From an uncultured Lachnospiraceae bacterium (GTDB lineage: Bacteria; Bacillota_A; Clostridia; Lachnospirales; Lachnospiraceae), in NCBI GenBank assembly GCA_900555005.1, contig USJM01000031.1, positions 1-13,146 of the forward strand: a stretch of DNA of 13,146 nucleotides. The letters run 5' to 3'. The position numbers and the translations under genes were made by a program. The notes below the pieces were generated by a model that saw nothing but the letters and a program-made list of their open reading frames with translations, did no database searches and was not told where the DNA came from. Shown piece after piece: positions 1 through 6,110 of this stretch; positions within the stretch are counted from its first letter, which is position 1, and each line of letters begins with the position of its first letter.

Positions 1-1457
1 CTAAACGAAACTCGTACATAACCCCCAGCCTGCTGCTGGCTCTTGCAGCCGCGCAGACGCCGGCTGCAGCAACCAGAGCCGATCACCTGAACACGGTAAC
101 ATCCGGCATCCTGAGATACTCTGACTCAGGTCATGATGCATCCGGCCATGCCAACGCAGCACGCAGCACAACATCGGCACAGCGCAGTGACTCTGCTGCG
201 CCGGCACAGGCTGATGCACCCGATCAGGTTCACGCTCCGGCTCAGGCTGATGCATCCGGCCGGACCAGTGCCGCGTCTCAGACTGGCACATCTGCCTGGC
301 CTGCATCCACTTCTGTTTCGTCTGCGTCAGACATAGAAAGGCTGGTGAATCCCCTTTCGGACGGTTTCAAAGGCTCTGAGGGATATGTCGGTACAGATGT
401 CCCGGCATTGCCAGGTCTCAATCGCACGGAAGAAACAGAGGCCGGTCCTGCAATGCCTGCAAAGGACGGGCAGTCCGCTTCCGGGAAGGACTCCGCCGAG
501 GCGGATGATACGCCTGCTGCGGAAGCCTCCACAGAGACTGAAGTGCCTTCCACGCCTGTTCCGCAGGACAGTGGCGTAATCGGCGAGGATGCTGAGACAG
601 AATCCAATGACGCTCAGACGGCAAATGGCTTCTTCCAGTCTCCCGACATCGAAGGCTATAACGACGCCCGCATCTCGCTCTACGACTATCGCATGCTGCG
701 GGATTATCCGCTGCCTTCTCTTCCCCGGGATCTGCACACCCTTTATGATCAGCTCCGGAATACCGTCGCCGGTTATTCCGGCACCTGGTCCGTCTATGTG
801 GAGGATCTTTCAACCAGGCAGGCACTGATCGTCGGTGATCAGCCGATGAAGTCCGCTTCCGTCATGAAGCTCTTCGTCATGGCAGCGGTCTATGAGCAGA
901 TCGACAACGGTAAAATAGAACGCACCGACGAGGTCGTATCGCTTCTTCACGATATGATTTCGAATTCCTCCAACGAAGCTGCCAACCGGCTTCTCCTGCT
1001 CCTCGGAAAAGGCGATTACGCAAAAGGAGTTCGCGCGGTAAATAGATACATTTCCTCGCACGGTTACAGCAAGGATACCCGCGAGTACAATGGCTTTGAG
1101 GATGACGCAGCTATCGTGGATGGCAGCCATTTCAACCAGATCAATGCCAAGGACATCGGACTTCTCCTTGAACATGTGTACAGTCGGTCATTCATATCCC
1201 GGAATGTTTGCAACGAAATCGAGGACATGATGCTGAACCAGGCAACCCGCTACAAAATTCCGCGGGGACTTCCGGACGATGTCGAGGTCGCCAACAAAAC
1301 AGGTGAGATGGATACCGTCGAGAATGATGCCGCCCTTGTCTTCGGCGGACGGACGGATTTTATTCTTGTCGTCCTCTCGGAGGACTGGGACAGCAAAAAC
1401 ACGGCCCAGGAGGAGATTCAGGATCTGGCAGGCATGGTCTACAATTACCTGAACTGA
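1..1457 (+). CDS. Secreted class A beta-lactamase-like serine hydrolase (5' partial)
   Basis: The reading frame is open from base 3 to the stop at 1455-1457 (484 visible residues), so the true start lies before the window; an internal GTG at 345 is not a convincing start because coding continues upstream without a stop. The first visible residues (KRNSYITPSLLLALAAA) look like the end of a signal peptide. About 240 residues of Ala/Ser/Asp/Glu-rich low-complexity linker follow, then a penicillin-binding/class A beta-lactamase fold. The catalytic SVMK (SxxK) serine is encoded at 858, an SSN triad (the SDN position) at 966-974, and the KTG box at 1296-1304. All three active-site motifs are present, so the domain should be active. 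Long-linker forms like this usually sit outside the membrane and act on cell wall or beta-lactams; which substrate applies here cannot be told. It reads towards a small gene 109 bases downstream and may be cotranscribed with it. A DD-peptidase role is the main alternative. Confidence 0.85.
   Translation, partial: KRNSYITPSLLLALAAAQTPAAATRADHLNTVTSGILRYSDSGHDASGHANAARSTTSAQRSDSAAPAQADAPDQVHAPAQADASGRTSAASQTGTSAWPASTSVSSASDIERLVNPLSDGFKGSEGYVGTDVPALPGLNRTEETEAGPAMPAKDGQSASGKDSAEADDTPAAEASTETEVPSTPVPQDSGVIGEDAETESNDAQTANGFFQSPDIEGYNDARISLYDYRMLRDYPLPSLPRDLHTLYDQLRNTVAGYSGTWSVYVEDLSTRQALIVGDQPMKSASVMKLFVMAAVYEQIDNGKIERTDEVVSLLHDMISNSSNEAANRLLLLLGKGDYAKGVRAVNRYISSHGYSKDTREYNGFEDDAAIVDGSHFNQINAKDIGLLLEHVYSRSFISRNVCNEIEDMMLNQATRYKIPRGLPDDVEVANKTGEMDTVENDAALVFGGRTDFILVVLSEDWDSKNTAQEEIQDLAGMVYNYLN
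95..300 (+). repeat. Short degenerate in-frame repeats in the linker
   Basis: The linker DNA holds three copies of GATGCA(T/C)CCGG or close variants, near 135-145, 211-221 and 248-258. The last two lie in a longer shared unit reading CAGGCTGATGCA. In protein they give AQADAPD, AQADASG and HDASG. This is seen directly. Such repeats commonly expand and shrink by slippage or recombination, so linker length may vary among strains. Confidence 0.6.
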
Positions 1458-1566
1458 GCAACCATTCAGGCACGCCGCCCGGATGAATTTCTGGCAAAGC
1501 AGACCTCCCCGCATCCTGCGAAAGCCAAACACAGAATCAGGATCAGTTCCAGAAAGGAGCATCTTT

Positions 1567-1833
1567 ATGAGAATCTGGGCGAAGGAATGGCAGAACAGCC
1601 ATCTGCTGAGGGATCTGACCATTGAAGACACAAGCGACGAAACACGCACCCACAAGGTGCTTTACGCCATCGACGAGATCTGCGAGAAATTCGACCTCCA
1701 GCACCCGATCTGGCTTGACTCCACGATCCGCGATTTCCAGCGGCATGCAAGATGCCGGTTCGGGAAGGATGCCTTCACAGAAGACGTTCCCTTCGACTAC
1801 CTGGAGATCCAGGTGCTGGAGGAGGATCACTAA
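1567..1833 (+). CDS. Small conserved-looking protein of unknown function (88 aa)
   Basis: The start ATG at 1567 has a clear ribosome site (AGGAG at 1555-1559, seven bases away), which favours it over an upstream in-frame ATG at 1483 that would run through a region with no domain. The 88-residue product is soluble, with no signal peptide or membrane segment. It is rich in charged and aromatic residues: MRIWAKEW at the start, an acidic TIEDTSDETRTHK stretch at 18-30, PIWLD at 47-51, and an acidic FDYLEIQVLEEDH end. I recall similar short proteins in clostridial genomes but know of no function. It lies 109 bases after the serine hydrolase gene on the same strand with no terminator between them, and a strong terminator follows, so it is probably the last gene of that transcript. 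Confidence 0.75.
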   Translation: MRIWAKEWQNSHLLRDLTIEDTSDETRTHKVLYAIDEICEKFDLQHPIWLDSTIRDFQRHARCRFGKDAFTEDVPFDYLEIQVLEEDH

Positions 1834-1889
1834 GACGATGCACTGAGCCGTTCTCTATCCAGTCAGCAGACTGATTTTGCCGCCTTCAG

Positions 1890-1926
1890 AAAAAGCGCCG
1901 CCGCAAACTTCGCGGTGGCGCTTTTT
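1890..1926. terminator. Bidirectional Rho-independent terminator
   Basis: A 15-base stem (1890-1904 with 1912-1926, one G-T pair) of AAAAAGCGCCGCCGC type surrounds a seven-base loop. The A-run on the left and T-run on the right give a U-tract on either strand. It can stop the plus-strand transcript after the 88-residue gene and the minus-strand deoD-mtnN transcript arriving from the right. Confidence 0.88.
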
Positions 1927-2061
1927 CTGTTTACATGCTCCCTTCATGCCCATCTGCATGTGGTACTTTTCTCTGACTGCAAGTACTTCTCCTGCCAATC
2001 ATTAATCGCTGCAAATATCCGTATTGTTCATGGAGAACCGGTGTCTGTCCTGCTCCCTCAC
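1927..2061. other. Short intergenic stretch after mtnN
   Basis: About 135 bases between the shared terminator and the mtnN stop codon. It would be the 3' untranslated tail of the minus-strand deoD-mtnN mRNA. I see no gene, promoter or strong hairpin in it. Confidence 0.5.
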
Positions 2062-2765
2062 TTACTGTGCGAGATCGCTCATCAGCGCTTCTACAAGCCT
2101 GACACTGTGCTCCGCAGCCTTCTTCTCAAAGGTCGCATAATCGACATAGGCGGAGTTATCCGCTTTGTCCGAGATCGCCCGGACGATGATGAATGGAACA
2201 CCATTCAGGTACGCCGTCTGTGCGATACCGGCTCCCTCCATCTCCGTGCACCAGCCGTGGAAGGCCTTGATGATCTGATTCTTCTGCTCCTGGCTTGAGA
2301 CGAACTGGTCGCCGCTGCAGATTCTGCCGCGCCAGACCGTGATATCCGGATTCACACGATTGCAGGCTGCCTTCGCCTTCTCCGCGAATGTCTCATCTGC
2401 CGGAAATGAAAAGACCCTCATCTGCGGAATCTGCCCGAGTGCATACCCGAACTCCACAGCATGACGTCGTGGTGGACGACGTCAGTCGAGATGACGATGT
2501 CGCCAATGTTAATCTCTGCATTCAGGGACCCCCCGACCCCTGTGTTGATGATCCCGTCCACACCAAAATCATCAATCAGAATCTGAGTGCAGACAGCCGC
2601 GTTGACCTTGCAGATCCCGGAACGGACCACCACAACCGGCATCCCGTTCAGAACGCCCTCGTGAAACTCCATCCCGGCCTTCTTTACAACCCGGCCGACC
2701 TCCATATCCTTCTTCAGTGTCTCGACCTCGACTTCCATCGCGCCGATGATGCCAATCTTCTTCAC
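2062..2765 (-). CDS. mtnN: 5'-methylthioadenosine/S-adenosylhomocysteine nucleosidase, broken by a one-base frameshift
   Basis: MTAN cleaves the glycosidic bond of MTA and SAH, releasing adenine and the thioribose, in the cytoplasm. The N-terminal part (GTG start at 2765, MKKIGIIGAMEVEV) ends in frame with VVHHDV and then turns to unrelated residues. The rest (VEFGYALGQIPQM onward) lies in another frame. Adding one base between 2462 and 2463 gives VVHHDVDAVEFGYALG and a 234-residue protein, the usual family length. The key residues are there: Glu13 of AMEVEV, the Glu of EMEGAG, and the Asp of RAISDKAD. A GGGGGAGAG ribosome site precedes the GTG, and the deoD stop is 20 bases upstream, so the two are cotranscribed. 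The break is either a sequence error or recent inactivation; as read, the protein would be cut to about half. The family call is firm. Confidence 0.92.
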
Positions 2766-2785
2766 TTGCTCTCTCCCCCGCCTGC

Positions 2786-3529
2786 TTACTCGGATACCTC
2801 TGTACGGACAGCTGTCTTCAGCGCGATCTCCATCATCTCATGGAAGGAATCGCGGATCTCCTCCGGGCTGAGATGCTCGCCGGAGAAAACATGATCGGAT
2901 ATGGACAGGACACTCAGAGCTTTCTTATGATCTGCCATCGCGGTCAGATAAAGCCCTGCCGTCTCCATTTCAACCGCCATCAGTCCGACTGCCTTCGCCT
3001 TCTCGTTGACCTTCATGGCCGCGTTCGGATAGTAGAAGAAATCACTCGTGTAAACCGAGCCGACAGATGTGCGGACGCCCATCTCTTCCGCCATATCCCA
3101 GGCTGTCTTCAGCATGCCCCAGTCAGCGGTCGGTGCCACATGCCCCGGCAGATCGATGGCATCGGAGTAAGCCGAGTTTGTCGTCGCACTCATCGCCAGC
3201 AGTACGTCACGGCACTTCACAGAATCCGCAATTCCGCCTGCGGATCCAATCCGGATGATCGCCTCAACCCCATAGAAGGAAAAGAACTCATGCGCATACA
3301 GCGTCAGAGACGGAATGCCCATGCCGGAGCCCATCACGGAAACCTCTTTGCCCTCAAACAAGCCGGTGTATCCCAGCATTCCCCGGACATCATTGAACAG
3401 TACCGGGTTCTCCAGATAATGCTCAGCGACATATTTCGCGCGGAGCGGATCACCCGGCATCAGCACAACCTTTGCTACATGCGTGCCATCCTTTACATCG
3501 ATACACGCAGAAGGAGAAACCTTTCCCAT
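2786..3529 (-). CDS. deoD: Purine-nucleoside phosphorylase, DeoD type
   Basis: This 247-residue enzyme reversibly splits purine (deoxy)ribonucleosides with phosphate to give the free base and (deoxy)ribose-1-phosphate, for purine salvage. It matches the small hexameric PNP family along its length. VVLMPGDPLRAK and NDVRGMLG carry the phosphate-binding Gly and Arg residues, IIRIGSAGG supplies the next phosphate-binding Arg, VEMETAG binds the ribose, and ISDH near the C-terminus holds the catalytic Asp (about residue 212). The ATG at 3529 follows an AAAGGCAGG ribosome site. A near-consensus promoter lies about 50 bases upstream. mtnN follows by 20 bases, which makes sense because MTAN and PNP both release purine bases and belong to the same fold superfamily. 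No defects are seen. Confidence 0.96.
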   Translation of the reverse strand: MGKVSPSACIDVKDGTHVAKVVLMPGDPLRAKYVAEHYLENPVLFNDVRGMLGYTGLFEGKEVSVMGSGMGIPSLTLYAHEFFSFYGVEAIIRIGSAGGIADSVKCRDVLLAMSATTNSAYSDAIDLPGHVAPTADWGMLKTAWDMAEEMGVRTSVGSVYTSDFFYYPNAAMKVNEKAKAVGLMAVEMETAGLYLTAMADHKKALSVLSISDHVFSGEHLSPEEIRDSFHEMMEIALKTAVRTEVSE

Positions 3530-3580
3530 ACGATACCTGCCTTTCCATGCAACTGCCCATCAAGATTCGCTATGGCCTTC

Positions 3581-3609
3581 ATTATAACGGCGGAAAGAGG
3601 CAAATACAA
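3581..3609 (-). promoter_or_regulatory. Sigma-A promoter of deoD-mtnN
   Basis: On the minus strand, TTGTAT (3609-3604) and a perfect TATAAT (3586-3581) are separated by exactly 17 bases. Transcription should begin near 3574, giving a leader of about 45 bases before the deoD ATG. Confidence 0.85.
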
Positions 3610-3629
3610 GGCAGCGCGATTCCTCCCGA

Positions 3630-3657
3630 TTGACATTTCCCGGCAGATTCGTACAAT
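3630..3657 (+). promoter_or_regulatory. Sigma-A promoter of the TSCPD-protein gene
   Basis: A perfect TTGACA (3630-3635) and TACAAT (3652-3657) are 16 bases apart, ahead of the gene at 3712. The predicted start falls near 3664, just at the foot of the 3665-3686 hairpin. It lies back to back with the deoD promoter. Confidence 0.8.
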
Positions 3658-3686
3658 AAAAAAAGCTGCCGGCAGTTGCCGGCAGC
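3655..3686 (-). terminator. Minus-strand terminator hairpin that is also the 5' end of the plus-strand mRNA
   Basis: The nine-base perfect stem GCTGCCGGC (3665-3673) / GCCGGCAGC (3678-3686) has a four-base loop. Read on the minus strand it is followed by a run of seven T (3664-3658), the classic form of an intrinsic terminator. There it would stop readthrough from the gene at 4002-4220 before it reaches the deoD promoter. Read on the plus strand it has no U-tract and forms the first bases of the TSCPD transcript. Confidence 0.75.
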
Positions 3687-3711
3687 AAATATAATCCGGA
3701 GGAATCTCAAC

Positions 3712-3957
3712 ATGGACTATAAGACACACGGAACCTGCTCCACCATGATTCACTTTGACCTGGACGAAAACAAGTGTGTTCACAACCTTTCTTTCGAGGG
3801 TGGCTGCAACGGCAACCTGGCCGGCATCAGCAAACTTGTCGAAGGCATGCCTGCGCAGAAAGTCATTGATACCCTCGACGGGACAAGATGCGGTTTCAAG
3901 AAGACATCCTGCCCGGACCAGCTCGCGAAGGCATTGAAAGCAGCGCTCGAATCCTGA
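3712..3957 (+). CDS. TSCPD-domain small cysteine protein (TIGR03905 type)
   Basis: An 81-residue cytoplasmic protein made almost wholly of the TSCPD domain, also found at the C-terminus of some vitamin B12-dependent ribonucleotide reductases, where cysteines are thought to bind metal or act in redox. Cysteines lie at 9, 22, 32, 60 and 67; GGCNGN, TRCGF and the name-giving TSCPDQL are all present. Free-standing forms are common in Clostridia (TIGR03905, four conserved Cys) and have no proven function. The ATG at 3712 follows GGAGGA at 3698-3703. The gene has its own promoter and a terminator-like hairpin after it, so it is a single-gene unit, divergent from deoD. Nucleotide metabolism is only hinted at by the family and the neighbour. 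Confidence 0.9.
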   Translation: MDYKTHGTCSTMIHFDLDENKCVHNLSFEGGCNGNLAGISKLVEGMPAQKVIDTLDGTRCGFKKTSCPDQLAKALKAALES

Positions 3958-3979
3958 ACATCATCAAGATCATTCTATA

Positions 3980-4008
3980 AAGATGAGGCCTCCCTGCGGC
4001 CTCATCTT
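3980..4008. terminator. Shared terminator between convergent small genes
   Basis: An 11-base perfect stem AAGATGAGGCC (3980-3990) / GGCCTCATCTT (3998-4008) with a seven-base loop. It stands 22 bases after the TSCPD stop. It contains the stop codon (4002-4004) of the minus-strand gene, so both transcripts end in it. The flanking U-tracts are weak on both strands. Confidence 0.6.
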
Positions 4009-4220
4009 CTGTATTCATCTGTAATTTCTTCGAATGTCCTTATTCCGTCGATGTAATCCCGATAAACCAGAAGCGGATCCTGGTTATGGTAGACCGCACA
4101 GATCCCGCACATGTCACAGTCACTGATGCAGCGAAAGTGTTCTTCGATATACTTCCGGCGCTCCGCAGGCGTAGACTCCCCGACCGAAGGCGCCCGCTTG
4201 CCATATGTCCCGAATGCCAT
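4002..4220 (-). CDS. Small four-cysteine protein of unknown function (72 aa)
   Basis: The ATG at 4220 is set by a strong GGGGGTGAG ribosome site three bases upstream; longer in-frame starts have no such site. The 72-residue product begins MAFGTYGKRAP, has a charged middle (ESTPAERRKYIEEHF), then the cluster C31-x3-C35-x2-C38-x2-C41, and ends in an acidic helix-like tail. The spacing would suit a zinc site or an iron-sulfur cluster, but this is inference. I recall look-alikes as unannotated small proteins in clostridial genomes. No membrane segment or signal peptide. It converges on the TSCPD gene, also a small cysteine-rich protein. No convincing promoter was found upstream. Confidence 0.75.
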   Translation of the reverse strand: MAFGTYGKRAPSVGESTPAERRKYIEEHFRCISDCDMCGICAVYHNQDPLLVYRDYIDGIRTFEEITDEYRR

Positions 4221-4315
4221 ATGCTCACCCCCTTTTTTCTTTAGAAATAGTCTGCCTGACCAGCAATCTTCAGGCATATTTCCATCTCGGAAAAGATTTT
4301 CTGTAATCCGAATCG

Positions 4316-4343
4316 TTGAAATATTCACGACACATGTTATAAT
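4316..4343 (+). promoter_or_regulatory. Sigma-A promoter of the ATPase gene
   Basis: TTGAAA (4316-4321) and a perfect TATAAT (4338-4343) are 16 bases apart. The start of transcription should fall near 4350, inside the palindrome that begins at 4340. The leader to the ATG at 4482 is about 130 bases. Confidence 0.75.
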
Positions 4344-4374
4344 AACTCGTAAGTTATTAACTTACGAGTTATTA
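4340..4374. promoter_or_regulatory. 35-bp palindrome of two tandem TAACT-N4-AGTTA sites, likely operator
   Basis: The arms 4340-4356 and 4358-4374 are perfect reverse complements of 17 bases around one central T. Each half is itself a dyad: TAACT-cgta-AGTTA (4343-4356) and TAACT-tacg-AGTTA (4358-4371), centred 15 bases apart. The block overlaps the -10 box and the predicted start of transcription, the usual place for a repressor site. In RNA it would form a 17-bp hairpin. The binding protein is unknown, and no regulator gene is adjacent. Confidence 0.7.
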
Positions 4375-4481
4375 AATTCTAAGTTTCCTTTTCTTCGCCT
4401 TTTTCTTGCACAGAAACGCTTCTCTACGGATCTGATAGCCGTTCTTTGTGCGATTTGTTTCACACTGGAGGTGATTATTCA

Positions 4482-6110
4482 ATGCTTGGACGCCAGAATG
4501 AGCTTCAGCGTCTCGAAGATTTGTACAACAGCTCGCGCTTCGAATTTCTAGTGATGTACGGTCGCAGACGCGTTGGAAAAACAACAATCCTGCAGGAATT
4601 TGCCAAGCGTCATGAAGCTGTTTTTCTCTCTGCCCAGGAGAAAAATGATACCCTGAATCTGCTTGATTTCTCAAAGACGATTCAGCTTCGTTTTGATAAA
4701 CACTTTATTGCCAGCTTTGCAGGATGGGAAGACGCATTTGATTACATCACTACAAAAAGCGTTCAGAGAGAACAGTCTTCAGGTAAAACGATCATCATGA
4801 TCGATGAATTTCCTTTTATTGCCAGACAGAACCCCTCTGTCAAAAGCATCCTGCAGCACACCATTGATCGTTCATGGAAGACCCGGAATATTCTGCTGAT
4901 TCTATGTGGCTCCAGCGTCAGTTTCATGCTGAATGAGGTCATGGGGTACAAAAGTCCTCTGTACGGAAGAGCTACTTCCTCTATGGAAGTTCTCCCCTTC
5001 GATTATCTGGAGAGCGCCGCTTTCTTCCCTGGGTATTCCAATGTTCAGAAAACAGTGGCATATGGGATTTTAGGCGGGATTCCCCAGTACCTGTCCGAAT
5101 TCTCAGATCAATCCGGTATCCGTGAGAATATCAGAGACCATATCCTGATGCCAGGTTCTTTTCTTTATGATGAACCCTCTGCCTTATTGCGAATGGAGCT
5201 GCGTGAACCTGGCGTGTACGCCAGCATCCTGGAAGCCATTGCCAGTGGTCATAACAGGATCATCGAAATCTCAGACGCGATACATGAAGAACGTGCGAAG
5301 GTTAGTAAATACATCACGACGCTGACCACCCTCCGGCTGATCCAGAAACAATCGCCCTGTGGGGAGCCGGAAAATAGTAAAAAAAGCATCTATACGCTGA
5401 CTGACTCCTATTTCCGTTTCTGGTTTCGATATATTTCTGCTAATAAAAGCTACTATGAGCTTCTGGGGACTGAGGAAGCTTCCATTGAGATCGAAAAGAA
5501 CCTGAACGACTTTATGGGGCCTTCCTTTGAATTGATTTGCATGCAGTATCTGAGAAGGCAGGCAAAGCTCAGGAGGCTGCCATTTATCCCATATCATCTT
5601 GGAAAATGGTGGGGGAACAATCCGGCCATCCATGCGCAGGATGATATCGATATTCTTGCCATCAATAAAAAAGAGGATGAAGCTCTTTTCTGCGAATGCA
5701 AGTTCACAAACAGGCCGATGCCCATGGAAGAGTATGACGACCTCATCCATGCAACGATGGCATTTCCAAACATTCAGAAAAAACACCTGATGTTTATCAG
5801 CAAAAGTGGATTTACAAAGCCCGTTATAAAAAGAGCTGCCGATGAAGCATGTACCCTGCTGTGTATCGACGACCTGTATATTGATATAGCCCGTAACCAT
5901 TTCAAAAGGGGGGGCTGCCGCACCTGCGACAGTCCCCCTTATATCATACAATCAGACATTCAGCAGCTTGCTGTACTCCGCCAGCGCACCGTCCGTTTCG
6001 TGAGCGAGAACCTTCTTCGCAAGAACCTTGCCAAGCTGGACGCCTTCCTGGTCAAAGCTGTTGATGTTCCATGTAAAGCCCTGGAACATGACCTTATTCT
6101 CGAAATGTGA
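4482..6110 (+). CDS. AAA ATPase (ATPase_2 family) with C-terminal DUF234 nuclease-like domain
   Basis: The ATG at 4482 follows a strong GGAGGTGA site (4467-4474). Residues 1-230 form a P-loop ATPase of the archaeal/ATPase_2 type: an MLGRQNELQRL opening, Walker A GRRRVGKTT (27-35), Walker B IIMIDEF (D108, E109), a sensor-like LILCGSS, then LYGRATSSMEVLPF. A winged-helix-like middle follows, then DUF234 with the PD-(D/E)xK-like set D390...E405-C-K407 (DDIDIL and CECKF). The family's role is unproven; defence, regulation and mobile-element functions have all been suggested. Base composition is AT-richer than the neighbours, consistent with transfer. Family-like sequence ends near 5890, but the frame stays open through a hairpin and 159 bases into the antisense of pgi (stop 6108-6110), so the last 70 or so codons may result from a lost stop. 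It is a lone gene between minus-strand genes. Confidence 0.85.
   Translation: MLGRQNELQRLEDLYNSSRFEFLVMYGRRRVGKTTILQEFAKRHEAVFLSAQEKNDTLNLLDFSKTIQLRFDKHFIASFAGWEDAFDYITTKSVQREQSSGKTIIMIDEFPFIARQNPSVKSILQHTIDRSWKTRNILLILCGSSVSFMLNEVMGYKSPLYGRATSSMEVLPFDYLESAAFFPGYSNVQKTVAYGILGGIPQYLSEFSDQSGIRENIRDHILMPGSFLYDEPSALLRMELREPGVYASILEAIASGHNRIIEISDAIHEERAKVSKYITTLTTLRLIQKQSPCGEPENSKKSIYTLTDSYFRFWFRYISANKSYYELLGTEEASIEIEKNLNDFMGPSFELICMQYLRRQAKLRRLPFIPYHLGKWWGNNPAIHAQDDIDILAINKKEDEALFCECKFTNRPMPMEEYDDLIHATMAFPNIQKKHLMFISKSGFTKPVIKRAADEACTLLCIDDLYIDIARNHFKRGGCRTCDSPPYIIQSDIQQLAVLRQRTVRFVSENLLRKNLAKLDAFLVKAVDVPCKALEHDLILEM
5906..5940 (-). terminator. Terminator after pgi
   Basis: On the minus strand, 12 bases after the pgi stop, AAGGGGG (5940-5934) pairs with CCCCCTT (5912-5906). 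An inner CTG/CAG stem lies inside, and TTTT follows the hairpin. The stem has a bulge and G-T pairing. The ATPase open frame runs through it on the other strand. Confidence 0.6.

Noticed and set aside
1..306. A 101-codon minus-strand frame rich in Cys, His and Met
   Set aside because: It is the reverse of the repetitive linker of the serine hydrolase, and the plus-strand frame gives a sensible signal peptide and linker.
2840..3694. A 284-codon open frame on the plus strand
   Set aside because: Antisense to deoD and its promoter; composition is that of a reverse-complement shadow.
3691..3696. A TATAAT on the plus strand
   Set aside because: It lies directly before the ribosome site of the TSCPD gene, too close to act as its promoter; the TTGACA/TACAAT pair upstream is far better.
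4221..4300. A promoter for the small four-cysteine gene (TTGCTG, 17 bases, TAAAGA on the minus strand)
   Set aside because: Only about half of each hexamer fits the consensus; too weak to call.
5271..5951. A 226-codon minus-strand frame
   Set aside because: Antisense to the ATPase C-terminal half, which carries clear DUF234 motifs in the plus frame.
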